64,000 bases of DNA from Semisulcospira habei. Taxonomy: Eukaryota; Mollusca; Gastropoda; Semisulcospiridae. The DNA lies in contig BTPG01000007.1 of assembly GCA_036245525.1 (NCBI GenBank), positions 127,405,053 through 127,469,052 on the forward strand, written 5' to 3'. Of this stretch, positions 10,682 through 20,732 are shown piece by piece (within the stretch, counting starts at the first letter, position 1; every line of letters begins with the position of its first letter). A program made the position numbers and the translations under genes. The notes under the pieces are model-generated. The model searched no databases, was not told the DNA's origin, and saw only the letters and a list, made by a program, of their open reading frames with translations.

Positions 10682-10762
10682 TTAACTCATTCAAGACGTG
10701 CCGCCTTCGGATACGCGGCTTAAAGCCGCGTATCCGGAGACGGCACGCCTCGAGTGAGTTAA
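10682..10762. mobile_element. Complete 81-bp TTAA foldback element (H3 type)
   Basis: TTAA at both ends, and the whole element is one palindrome: the left arm (starting TTAACTCATTCAAGACGTGC, then GGATACGCGGCTT) pairs with a right arm ending GAGTGAGTTAA. It shares only the terminal TTAACTCATTC motif with the H1 and H2 families. Confidence 0.7.
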
Positions 10763-11128
10763 CTGTGTTATAAGGGGATGCGGCCCTCGCTCCGACTGGC
10801 CAGTGCGTAATATCAACCTGTCCATTCCATCTCTTTCCCTCCATTTGTGGTGCGACGAAGAGAGCTCTGTGTCCAGTGTCAAAAGCGGCTTCCAGTGCAG
10901 ACATCGCGGGTTTGGGTCCACAGGTGGCTATGGTTGCCAGGAATTGACCGATCCACTCCGCCTTTGCCTGAAACAAATGTCACTCAGACTGCGCGCGCTA
11001 GAGCCCGTCCACCAATCAGCGCGCTGTAGAACCATGTGCTTCTGGATGCCACGCCGAGCTCCGTTAAAACAAAACTGCATTCGTTGTATTTTCTGTTATT
11101 TAAGCCGATTTCGGTAGTAGTTCTGAAG

Positions 11129-11164
11129 ATGCCTGGAAAGCATTGTTGCTATGGGGAATGTAAG
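11129..11164 (+). pseudogene. Possible first exon of a THAP-domain protein (fragment)
   Basis: An ATG opens MPGKHCCYGECKS, which fits the start of a C2CH THAP zinc finger (M-P-x-x-C then C-x2-4-C). A donor-like GAAT|GTAAGT lies inside it. Immediately downstream the sequence turns into a Pearl-like repeat, so nothing further of the domain can be followed. Identification rests on 13 residues and could be coincidence. Confidence 0.3.
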
Positions 11165-12027
11165 TCATATTCACGTTTGAAGTTGTGAATAGTATTTGAG
11201 AGAAAAACAACAACATACTTTTGTCAAAATATGGCTATGTTTGAATTATTTTTTTTTTTTTTTTTTTTTTTACCCTTGACCTTTCCGATTGGTTTTTTAA
11301 TTGATTGTACATTGCTTAACGTCCCGACAGCAACAAGGCTTTCTCAGGACGTGCCTGCACTGCTTGTAAAAAAAAAAACCAACTAAACAGAACATTGAAT
11401 GTATGTCGCCAACCGGTCAAATACGTTAAATAAACCTAACACATGGGGCCTAAATAAAGCTAAGACCATCTAGCAACACACATCCAATATCAAGAGCTAC
11501 AGGCAGTGCAGACAGTAGGGAGAGTTTTAAAAAGGCAAATACAGGTGAATGGACAAAGGGTAGACAGAAACACATGCCCCAGAATAGAGAGAAAAACCCA
11601 CCCTGTGGGGCTGACCAGGGTGACCCTGGGAACTAAAAAATACCTAACCCCACCCAAGTCCCCCAGGGCAGACCCGGGTGGGGTTTTCCGATTGGTCAAC
11701 CAAATCAGTATGCATAGAAAGGTCATACCATCAGGTATCTTTGTACCAAGTTTGGGTTTGAAGTTGTGAGCAAGTTTTGAGAAAATATCAATTATGTCAA
11801 AATATGGCAATTTTTTTACTTATTTCCTGATCCCTTGTGACCTTGACTCAAACTAGTATGTTTAGAAATGTCTTGCACAAAGTATCATTGGGCCAAGGTT
11901 AAAGACTGTGGCTTGAATATTCTCCGATAAAATGCCAACGTTAAAGTTTACCACGGACGACGACGGACGGACGACGGACAGACGACCACATAACATAGAC
12001 TCACTTTTGCTTTGTACGTGAGCCAAA
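11165..12027 (+). mobile_element. Pearl-like element PL3 (with SINE S2 nested)
   Basis: Lacks the family head; starts in a tandem unit (GTTTGAAGTTGTGAATAG) and ends with the tail ACTTTTGCTTTGTACGTGAG, CC. SINE S2 sits within the ACCTTTCCGATTGGT part of a unit. Confidence 0.7.
11294..11694 (-). mobile_element. SINE-like element S2
   Basis: Full-length copy with tail (TTGATTG in plus reading) at 11300 and head CACCCGGGT at 11690. The target duplication TTTCCGATTGGT is at 11282-11293 and 11695-11706. Confidence 0.85.
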
Positions 12028-12504
12028 AATTACCCGTTATGAATTATGAATACACAATTAACACAATTCAGTCATTAGTCTAAGTGAGGTCCATTGATAT
12101 ACGATGTGTGGTCAGCAAGAGGTATAGATTTTCACGAGCCCCCGCGGGATTCATGTAGATCTATGTTTCTTGTATTTGTGTTGTTCACAGTGTTCCTAAA
12201 GTGTGTTTTTAAGTCCCTTGTGTATAAAGAAGAAACTTTTTAGGACGGGTCGCGGTGGGGCGAATTTAATAGCATGATCCATGATGTCAAAGGCGGGCAG
12301 GCTAAACCTCTAACAATTGAAGTAACAAGATAAAACTTACGTCATGTCTAGTTACGCTAACCTCGCTGCTGAACGTACATTTGGCGCGAAGCGCCGTTTG
12401 TGCGTATGTATGTGTGTGCGTATGTATGTAAACAAGAGAATATCATGTGAAGTTCTAGTTTTGTCATCATTTTCTCAAGCCTATGAAAACGAAAGTGAAA
12501 CTCA
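12028..12504. other. Unannotated stretch with an H2-type fragment
   Basis: Around 12110-12165 a remnant of the H2 foldback (AAGAGGTATAGATTTTCACG, then AGCCCCCGC) is visible. A short (TGTA)-type run lies near 12405-12430. No gene is seen. Confidence 0.45.
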
Positions 12505-12765
12505 TATCACGTAAAATATAAAATTACGTAAAAACTAAAACTTACGTCATGGCAAATGACGTTTGACAAATCAATGACGCGTATGTCCTGCGCCCCTTAT
12601 AGAACTCACTGATGCATTGGCAGATCTGCGAGACTTTTTCAATAGTAGATAATTCAACATCAGAATCAGGTCAAAGACAAAAGGTAGAGACCATTGACAG
12701 CGAGGACAGCTCTCATATAGAAGAGACTTTGCGGGTTATGGTTCATCCCATCTTGTTTTCTTCTT
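12505..12765. repeat. Dispersed repeat R1, copy 2
   Basis: Direct match of 1-275; it lacks the internal partial duplication present in copy 1. Confidence 0.6.
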
Positions 12766-12769
12766 CCCA

Positions 12770-12832
12770 ATGCGCAGAGGCCAACCATCGGGCCTACGTC
12801 GGCCGCCGTTGGCCCGATGGCCTTTTGCGCAC
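12770..12832. repeat. Foldback hairpin (H5 type)
   Basis: Arms TGCGCAGAGGCC ... CCATCGGGCC pair with GGCCCGATGGCCTTTTGCGC. A related CATCGGGCC hairpin lies at 24515-24575. Confidence 0.5.
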
Positions 12833-13279
12833 TGGGTTCTTCTTCTTGTTTCCACTTGCATTTTACGCAACTGCGTGTTGTCTCAATCAGTTAACACAGT
12901 GAGCTGTGTCACATGACATGCCACCTACGGTTTCATCACTTCTGCTCTCTTGCGTCACGTGGTAATCTGAGATAACACAACAGCGAGCGAGCAAAGTCTG
13001 TCCTCAAGAGTGGGATTCGCGGTTACTCCATGCAGGTGTGACACGCGATTGTGGTACATTTGAACCCCTTTACTCGCGGCAGACTAAAACAAATCATGCT
13101 TGGCCAGATGCATCGATAGGTGACGATTTCAACCACGGCACCCATATGTAAGGTACACCTGAACCATCACGCTGATCGATTCGCTCTTGTAGTGTCGCAC
13201 CGCAGCAGCGTGAGGTAAGTGCATCAGTCAGTGCATGACCTAGCCTAGTCGAACGCCGGATATATAGTCACATCAGCGA
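12833..13279. other. Unannotated stretch
   Basis: No supported gene, repeat or RNA seen. Confidence 0.5.
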
Positions 13280-13456
13280 TTAACCCTTTGAGCCCCAAGG
13301 TCCCATTTGAAGGTGTTGCCCACTATGTACCAGTTGCAGGAGATGGCTTGACCATGATAATTCAAGGGTAGTGCCAAGCTAATCTGGCACTACCCTTGAA
13401 TTATCATGGTCAAGCCATCCCTGCTGCTGTATGGATCCGGGGCTAAAAAGGTTTAA
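13280..13456 (+). mobile_element. TTAA foldback element, H1 type (copy 2)
   Basis: TTAACCCTTTGAGCCCC start, TTAA end. Hairpin 13342-13419 with ~36-bp arms. Arm sequence differs from copy 1 (ATAATTCAAGGGTAGTGCC instead of ATAGTTCAAGGGTGATGCC), with matching changes in the other arm. Confidence 0.7.
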
Positions 13457-13477
13457 AGTCCGTGTTGCAAAGTTGGC

Positions 13478-13692
13478 ATAACTCATTTATCCCAAAGCCA
13501 CATTTCGAAAATTGTGTAAGCGTCTCCTAACGACTGTGTACCGTTGCAGGAGATGGATCGACAGTGATAATTCAGAAATAGTGCCAGAGTAGCTTGGCGC
13601 TTGATGGCGCCAAACTACTCTGGCACTACCTTTGAATTATCATGGTCGATCCATATCGCTGCTGTAGTGCTTCGGGCCCAGATAAGATAAGA
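13478..13692 (+). mobile_element. TTAA foldback element, H1 type (copy 3, decayed ends)
   Basis: Hairpin arms GTGCCAGAGTAGCTTGGCGC and GGCGCCAAACTACTCTGGCA. Both termini have lost a clean TTAA. It lies within 25 bp of copy 2. Confidence 0.6.
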
Positions 13693-13851
13693 CATGGTTG
13701 TACTCCTAGCCAGCTATTTTACACCCGGTGTGTCCTGGCCAGCTATACTGTGCCATGTTTACTTTAAAGCCAGCTATGTGCATAAAACAAGTTGTTATCG
13801 TTCGCAAACCTTGGACACCTCTCAGCTAGTTATCAGTTGCTAATGTATTAG

Positions 13852-14938
13852 TCCACAAGCTAGGAAGGTCTACCGTGCACCCCCCCCCCCCCCCCCCAGT
13901 ACTCAATAAGATGGATTTCAAAGTGTTCCTTAGTATGTCCTGAGATGTTTAAGCCATGTTCCCCGAAAATCCTTAGGAACACACCAGAGATATAGCCGAT
14001 GGCGCATGGGTACCCCCATTCACGCTCTTCGCATGTGCTAAAATGAGGTTGAGAAACATTTTCCTCTAAATAAATCAGAATTCATTCCAGAAGCCCAAAT
14101 CAGGCAATATTATGTTAAGGCACACGTTCTGCAGCCTCTGCAAAAAACAGAATGAAAAAATATTGAATCTCTGGCTCACAGTGAAGGTATTTGTGGACCC
14201 AGCAAACGACCATTTCCGCGAAATCGCAAAAAAAGACAAAAATAATGTGTCAGATGCCTTCAGACATTTTCTATAGTGCTGGCAGTCCATTTTCAGGCTT
14301 ACATTATTAAAACGGGATGTTACAATTATTATAAACTTGACTAGGTGATGCTGTGATCACTGTGAGTGCCACAGTGGTTGATTTTGTATCCCTACCCCCA
14401 AGTTGTAAAAATACACAAAATTAATTAGAAAAAATTTCTAAAGTTATTCCATTTCATTTTGACCTTTCTTTACCTATTAAGTTTCAATAATGTGAGCATA
14501 AAGTGCAAGAAAATAAGGAAAGTCGGCATCCTTTACGGTACATTCGTGGTGAATGATAGCTTTTTCCCATTTAAAATTGTCAAATTGGGAAACGTACATT
14601 GTTTCCGGTGCCCTCAGAAATTTTGTATACTACCGATAGGTCTTTGTTAGGTTTTATTGGTTAGGATAGAGTACCACAGTTACTCCCAACCTGATTTTGT
14701 GATGCTATGATGCATTTAGGGGCCACAGTGGCTGAATCTGCTGCCCTACCCCCATTTTACCAGTACGCAAAGTAACGCAAAATAATCATAAAAATTGCTT
14801 ACGTAATAGTCCTCTGTTTAAATATTTTTTGTTGCCAGTTGTTGTTTTTTTTAAAGTATGCATACTGAGCACAAAAAGTTGTGATCATTTCATTAATTTC
14901 AATGTAACCCATCAATTTAATTGTAACTATTTTTAACT
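13852..14938 (+). repeat. Foldback unit, left arm
   Basis: Contains the sequence that opens a 63-codon frame at 14459-14650. The matching frame in the other arm diverges by frameshift after about 50 codons, so it is not treated as a gene. Confidence 0.7.
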
Positions 14939-15719
14939 GGCTGGTCTTTTAGGTGATATTTTACCTAGCGTAAGGCGGGTCTAGTAAGGTCTCCCCTTTT
15001 CCTTTCATTTATTTTTATCTAGAAATGTGTAAATATGAATATGCGTAATAAAGTTTCATGGTTCCTAATAGCCAAAACAATGTTATCAAAAATACTTAGT
15101 TTCCACATGTCGACCACGAGATCTCCACTTCCACCTTCTGCAACGTTCAATCTTTTTTATGGCCGTCTTTAAATCTTATATTGTTCTGGCTGCCAATAAG
15201 TGAGCTGTCAAGAGCTAGGCAGCATGTTTTCAGAGTTTGGTGTATAGGGGCGTGTCTTCTGGTCAGAACTGCCAGCAGACCGCTTCTCTGTATGGACATG
15301 TTTGGAGAATGTGCTAAGGAGACTGATTTTCTACGCCAAATTCGCATAGGGCTGTTTCCACATGACCCAGTCTCACGAGGTGAGTTCAGCAGGGTCCTTA
15401 CGGTCTGTGAACATTTGTGAAAGTTGTAAAAAAAAATGGCAAGGCTTTTTGAGGGCCCTGGAAAATCTGTCAATTTCAGTCCTTTTCCTTAAAGTCTGTG
15501 AAAGTTTGTAAAAAATGACAACATACTGGCAAACTTTTGTCTACTTCTTTTTTTTTTTTTTTTCTCCCTCAATTTGTGACTATTCCCATTGCAAACGATC
15601 ATGCTGACGCTTGTTGCAAGTGATCTATATTTAGCTCTGATCATAAAGTGACTGCATGGCGAACATTCTGATTGGTTGTTTACGCTTCTACCGAAGTCCG
15701 CCATTCACTAAGCGTTCTT

Positions 15720-17395
15720 TTATTTTGGTATCTCTTCACGCATTAGGCACGGAAGCTTCAAATAATTGCTGATACAGAGTGATCTGATTAAAGTGTGTAA
15801 AGCTTCAGGCTTCAGTTTGGGTTTGTGAAACGTTCCTGCTTTTCTGGATGGACCCAGTCCAGAGTAATCAGTGTGTAGATGAAAGATGGTGGCCTGGCTC
15901 TCCCTGTTCAGCTTGTTGATGTCATCTGCCCACGGGCTGCAGCCACCATTCTGCTTTTGCCAATCACTTTGTTGTTGTAGTGTCTCCATTCCCAGCTAGT
16001 CCAGAATGCACTGGAATCCACTGCAGCACTATTTTGTGGACAGGGCATCCAGTCTATCTTGAAGCTTCCTGGTGAGATCAGTGGATCAAGCTGCTGCCTT
16101 TCCCTAGCTAGTGCTCTGCTGTGTTGAGCACCTGCAGATCTGTACGATAGTTGGAGCTGCTGCCGCTAGCTGGTAAGGAGAGGGAGGTAGTAGTGCATTC
16201 AACACGGCATCTTGTGTGGTATCACAGCTGCTGTGAGGGTAGCGCTTGTGCACAACCTCCAGCAAGATGGCTTTGTGCAGTGCCGCGACCTTTGGCAAAG
16301 AGTCCTGGAACATTATGTTGTCTTGAAGGCTCTTTCGAGATGTCTAGGTGTCTGAAGGGAGCTGTTCACACATCTTTGGGCTTGGTTCCAGGATGTCAGT
16401 GTTAGCCCTTTGCAGGACCTTCAGTTGGCAGTTCAGATTGGGCATTTCTGACGGTTCTTGGTCTGCTCCTGTAGTCTCCCATGCTGTCGGTGTTTAGTAA
16501 GTCTCTTCATCGTGTTCTGTTCTGCATTCCAGTGGCTCCAATGTCCTCCATTTCCTAAATTGGGGTGCTCCAGATGGCTCTAAGAATGTCACTGCATCAT
16601 GAGAATGACCCATATTCTGCATCTTGTCAAGCCTGGCTTTTTGGGTTTCAGGCAGTGTTTCATGTTGTCGATGTATCTTGGTACCGCACAACTGGTCTGA
16701 CCGAGCAGGTGTTTGCTTGTGCCAGGATGCTGTAATTTGCGCCAATGTGGTCCCCACCAGTTCTTCATCAGAGACTCTCTTTCTTTTTTGCAGCTCTAGC
16801 TTCCATGGTTTCAATGTGAGGCCTCCACGTAAATCCAGTAATTTATTTGTTGCCAGTAAAGTTGGCCTGTCTGTCTTTGGTACTGGAAGATCTCCAGTTT
16901 TGAGGTGACCTCTTCCATCTGATTGAAAGAGATGGTCTAGCTCAGTTTGAGTGGCCTCTTTCAGTCTAGCTGCTGACTCTATAGTCAGCATCCTGGATTC
17001 TGGAGGATGCTATTTCTTTATGTTCTGGAGGATGCTATTTCTTTATGCCTCCACGTGAATCCAGTAATTTATTTGTTGCCAGTAAAGTTGGCCTGTCTGT
17101 CTTTGGTACTGGAAGGTCTCCAGTTTTGAGGTGACCTCTTCCGTCTGATTGAAAGAGATGGTCTAGCTCAGTTTGAGTGGCCTCTTTCAGTCCAGCTGCT
17201 GACTCTATTGGCAGCATCCTGGATTCTGGAGGATGCTATTTCTTTATGTTCTGCTGCGCTCCACACTGCAAAGTCATCTGCATGGAGGATGTTCAAGACG
17301 AACCTTGGTTCTGTTGTACTGATGTCATTAATGTAGACCAAAATCAGCATCAGACACAACATCTCCCTGAGGTACACCTTCCCCGAGTTTGACAA
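15720..17395 (-). pseudogene. Decayed LINE: reverse-transcriptase C-terminal half
   Basis: Reading on the minus strand from 17395: a piece of RT with an LVYINDI block and a HADDFAVW catalytic box (normally YADD); then a thumb-like region ending TQKARLDKMQNMG, and after a frame change EPLECRTEH, typical of LINE polymerases downstream of the YADD box; then a DDINKLNRESQATIFHLHTD segment at 15720-15989. The pieces are in order but separated by frameshifts and stops. A 226-bp tandem duplication (unit starts about 16821 and 17047) interrupts it. No intact protein remains. The order and motifs suggest a Jockey/I-like, RNase-H-bearing LINE, but the clade is uncertain. Confidence 0.6.
16821..17272. 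repeat. 226-bp tandem duplication inside the LINE relic
   Basis: Two copies of the segment starting GCCTCCACGT(A/G)AATCCAG. Differences are few, so the duplication postdates most of the decay. Confidence 0.75.
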
Positions 17396-17454
17396 GAGTG
17401 CTGAATGTGCAGACGATAGAAGCTTCAGCGGCAGCCCCTGTTAAGCATGCCTTA

Positions 17455-18534
17455 AATAAAAAGAATTACAATTAAATCGATGGGTCACATTGAAATTAAT
17501 GAAATGATCACAAATGTTTATGCTCAATATACATATTTTGTTAACAAAACTGGCAACAAAAATATTTAATCAGAGGAGCAATTGTTATGATCATTTTTCG
17601 TTCCTTTGCGTACAGGTAAAATGGGGGTAGGGCAGCAGATTCAGCCACTGTGGCCCCTAAATGCATCACAGCATCATAAAATCAGGTTGGGAGTAACTGT
17701 GGTACTCTATCCTAAACAATAAAACCTAAAAAAGACCTATCAGTTGTATACAAAATTTCTGAGGGCATCAGAAACAATGTACGTTTCCCCAATTCAGCAA
17801 TTTTAAATGGTAAAAAGCTATCATTCACCACGAACATACCGTAAAGGATGCCGACTTTCCTTATTTTCTTGCACTTTATGCTCACATTATTGAAACTCAA
17901 TAGGTAAAGAGAGGTCAAAAAAAAAAATGGGATAACTTAAACAATTTTTTCTAATTAATTTTGTGTATTTTTACAACTTGGGGGTAGGGATACAAAATCA
18001 ACCACTGTGGCACTCACAGTGATCACAGCATCACCTAGTCAAGTTTATAATAATTGTGACATCCTGTTTTAATGATGTAAACCTACAAATGGACTGTCAG
18101 TGCTATAGAAAATGTCTAAAGGCACCTGACACATTATTTTTGTCTTTTTTTGCGATTTCGCGGAAATGGTCGTTTACTGGGAGCACAAATACCTTCACTG
18201 TGAGCCAGAGATTCAATATTTTTTTCATTCTGTTTTTTGCAGAGGCTGCAGAAGGTGTGCCTTGACATAATATTACCTGATTTGGGCTTCTGGAATGAAT
18301 TCTGATTTATTTAGAGGAAAATGTTTCTCAACCTCATTTTAGCACCTGCGAAGAGCGTGAATGGGGGTACCCTTGCGCCATCGGCTATATCTCTGGTGTG
18401 TTCCTAAGGAATTTCGGGGAACATGGCTTAAACATCTCAGGACATACTAAGGAACACTTTGAAACCCATCTTATTGAGTACTGGGGGGGGGGGGGGGGGG
18501 GGGTGCACGGTAGATCTTCCTAGCTTATGGACTA
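17455..18534 (-). repeat. Foldback unit, right arm
   Basis: Reverse complement of the left arm, ending in the poly-G run at about 18483-18502 and GGTGCACGGTAGATCTTCC. Confidence 0.7.
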
Positions 18535-18584
18535 TATGTCATTGTCAGAGGTTTCAACACAGCAAGAATGGCAGATCAATTACG

Positions 18585-19215
18585 GCTCACATACATGGTC
18601 GATTCACGTAATTAGGCTGACCTTTTGTGACTTTGACCTTTCCAACAGGTCAGTGACTAAAATAGACAAGCGATCAGGTGTCAACCTAAGATCTTTGTAC
18701 CAGCAAAATCCACGTTTTCTCAAAATCTATGTGTCAATCCTCCATGACCACTGACCTTTCCAAGGGGTCAACTAAATTAGTATGCACAGTAAGGTCTTAT
18801 CATCAACTACCTTTGTGCCAAGTTTCATTGAAAAGTTTGCAAAAATGCTGACGAAAAATGAAATTATTTTAAACATTTGGCATGTTCCACACATTTGCTG
18901 ATCTCGTGTAACCCTTGACCTTTTTGGCGGGTCATCTAAATTTGTATTCATAGAAAGTTCTTACCATCAGGTAACTGAAGTCGAAAATAATATTTGAGAA
19001 CAAAATAACTTTTGTCAAAATATGGCTACTTTTTATCTATTCCTGTGACCATGACCTTTGAGAAACGTTACTGAATATGATATGCTTAACATGGTCTTCC
19101 CACAAAGTATCCTTGGGCCAAGTTTGAAAACTGCTTAAATAGCCAGCGTTAAGGTTTACCACAGACGACGGCGGACGGACCAGCACATACTTTTGCTTTG
19201 CACGTGATCCAAAAA
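18585..19215 (+). mobile_element. Pearl-like element PL4
   Basis: Head-like GGCTCACATACATGGTCGAT, several units with GACCTTTCC, and tail ACTTTTGCTTTGCACGTGAT, CC. Confidence 0.65.
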
Positions 19216-19250
19216 TGACAGCCCGTATCTCTATTAAATGTCTTCTTCAT

Positions 19251-19252
<2 letters not shown>

Positions 19253-19297
<45 letters not shown>

Positions 19298-19300
19298 CGC
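19253..19300. repeat. (GT)n microsatellite
   Basis: Pure GT run, then a CGCG-rich extension. A (GAT)n run and AAACTTTATTACA follow at 19394-19430, resembling the 3' end of a minus-strand retroelement. Confidence 0.85.
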
Positions 19301-19575
19301 GCGCGCGAATGTATTAGAGTGTGTGCGCGCGCGTGAATGTGTGTGCGCGTGTGTGTCATTGTGAAATGGATACACCAGAAGAGAAAAGATAATGATGATG
19401 ATGATAATGATGACGAAACTTTATTACACAACCTGCAGATGTAGGTTTATTTAAAATATTTTTAAAAAGTCTTACAATCTGTCCCTGGTATTTAAATCAG
19501 CGCAAGCAAGAACAAGTCGAACAAATACGTACGAGTGAAGTAAAGATAACGATAAATGAAATTAGATCAAAGTAA

Positions 19576-19585
19576 CACACACACA

Positions 19586-19648
<63 letters not shown>
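19576..19648. repeat. (CA)n microsatellite, 5' flank of the LINE
   Basis: CA dinucleotides ending ACACACAG immediately before the LINE. A second (CA)n ending CACAG lies directly after the LINE tail (24459-24478). Confidence 0.9.
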
Positions 19649-19653
<5 letters not shown>

Positions 19654-19742
19654 TGAAGAGCGGCTCCGCACATTTTTAGCATTTTGCAACATAATTACTT
19701 AATTAGTGACTTTAGAACAACGACAGGGTGATTCAGCTCATC

Positions 19743-20654
19743 ATGCCAAGCAGTTCGGTATCTTTTCGTGCCATTTGCGGTACCTTTTACTGGACTTTTC
19801 AAAACTTCATGGCTCGCAAAGCACAGAGGAAGGCAGCCCTACGTTACCGCACTGTCAGTGTCAGCGGACCGGTGGCAGTCATTCTCGTGTTTTTGGTCGG
19901 CTTTCTGCTCCGGTGTGGCGATGTCGAAGCGAACCCAGGGCCACCGAAACGACAGACTCTTTTGACATGCCAGGGGAACCAAGACAACCAGTCGCCCGGG
20001 GGTGAGGCAAACGCAGTGTCTGAGCCGACCATTGCTGATGTGTTTAAAATGTTGAATGTGATGGACAAAAAGATGGACAGTATGAAAGCTACAATGCAGG
20101 AGCAGATGGACAAAATTCAGAGTGACTTTACTGCGGTGATGAAAGAAAACAGAGAGTTGAAGGAGAAAGTTACGCAGCTGGAGGATAAGCTGGATGATTT
20201 GGAGGGGCGGAGCAGACGCAATAATCTGATCTTTCACGGAATCCCCCACCCCCAGGGGCGCTCAGAGACTTGGGCGGACTGTGAAAAAGCTGTCAAGTCA
20301 ATGTTGAAGGACGAGATGGGCATAGAGGAGGAGATCGAGGTGGAGCGTGCCCATCGTCTGAAGGGGGGCAAGGCGCCCCACCCCATCATCGTGTGCTTCA
20401 ACAAGTACAAAGACAAGGAGCGGATCCTGTTTGAGCGAAGAACGCTGAAGGAGAACAGGTCCCGGGTCTACATCTCTGAGGACTTCACCCCTCGGGTGAG
20501 GGACGTGCGCCGCAAGCTACTACCCTTCCTCAAGGAGGCCAAGCAGGCGGGGAAGAAGGCCTTCCTCCGCTTCGACTCCCTCGTTGTTGAGGGAAAGACC
20601 CACGCATACGACGCTGCTACCCAGAGGCCAGTGGAGCGCAGGGGGCAGAAATGA
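19743..20654 (+). CDS. LINE ORF1: 2A-bearing nucleic-acid-binding protein
   Basis: 304 residues from the first in-frame ATG. Residues ~41-57 are strongly hydrophobic (VAVILVFLVGFLL). They run straight into GDVEANPGP (residues 59-67), the canonical 2A consensus D-V/I-E-x-N-P-G-P, so the ribosome is predicted to skip between G66 and P67 and release a ~66-residue N-terminal peptide. Residues ~100-150 form a heptad-like coiled coil (KKMDSMKATMQEQMDKIQ; ENRELKEKVTQLEDKLDDLE). This is followed by SRRNNLIFHGIP and the RRM/CTD of L1-type ORF1 proteins (Transposase_22-like), ending about 15 residues after the DSLVVEGKTHAYD block. Known role of the family: RNA chaperone of the retrotransposition particle. 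The stop is a single UGA (20652-20654) in frame with ORF2. Confidence 0.88.
   Translation: MPSSSVSFRAICGTFYWTFQNFMARKAQRKAALRYRTVSVSGPVAVILVFLVGFLLRCGDVEANPGPPKRQTLLTCQGNQDNQSPGGEANAVSEPTIADVFKMLNVMDKKMDSMKATMQEQMDKIQSDFTAVMKENRELKEKVTQLEDKLDDLEGRSRRNNLIFHGIPHPQGRSETWADCEKAVKSMLKDEMGIEEEIEVERAHRLKGGKAPHPIIVCFNKYKDKERILFERRTLKENRSRVYISEDFTPRVRDVRRKLLPFLKEAKQAGKKAFLRFDSLVVEGKTHAYDAATQRPVERRGQK
19914..19943 (+). other. 2A translational-recoding motif
   Basis: Codons for CGDVEANPGP. The break is predicted between GGG (Gly, 19938-19940) and CCA (Pro, 19941-19943). The upstream hydrophobic stretch is longer and more signal-like than in most viral 2As. Confidence 0.85.
20652..20654 (+). other. Single UGA between in-frame ORF1 and ORF2
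   Basis: Context CAG AAA TGA GGG GCA. The 26 codons 20655-20732 have no stop, so the reading frame from 19743 to 24260 is broken only here. Candidate readthrough site, or a plain ORF1 stop followed by reinitiation. Confidence 0.6.
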
Positions 20655-20732
20655 GGGGCAGGCCGGCATGTTGACCCAGCAACCAGGAGAAGACAGCCCG
20701 TCCCTCATTCAGACCCCCAGGGCCCCCACCAT

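Larger units (their letters stand above)
13852..18534. mobile_element. 4.7-kb foldback unit with ~1.08-kb inverted arms
   Basis: The left arm (about 13852-14938) and right arm (about 17455-18534) are reverse complements at roughly 95% identity by eye. Both start outside with GTCCA(C/T)AAGCTAGGAAG followed by CTACCGTGCACC and a poly-C (poly-G) run. The interior is a decayed minus-strand LINE. It could be a non-autonomous foldback transposon that captured or was invaded by a LINE, or a local inverted duplication around it. No transposase is visible and a target duplication is not clear. Confidence 0.6.

Noticed and set aside
10461..10976. 171-codon minus-strand frame
   Set aside because: It runs through the TTAA foldback at 10682-10762 and has no domain; GC-rich sequence opens frames by chance.
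14459..14650. Similar small frames in both arms of the foldback unit (also 17712-17918)
   Set aside because: Their similarity comes from the ~95% identical DNA of the arms. The frames separate after an indel, so no protein is conserved.
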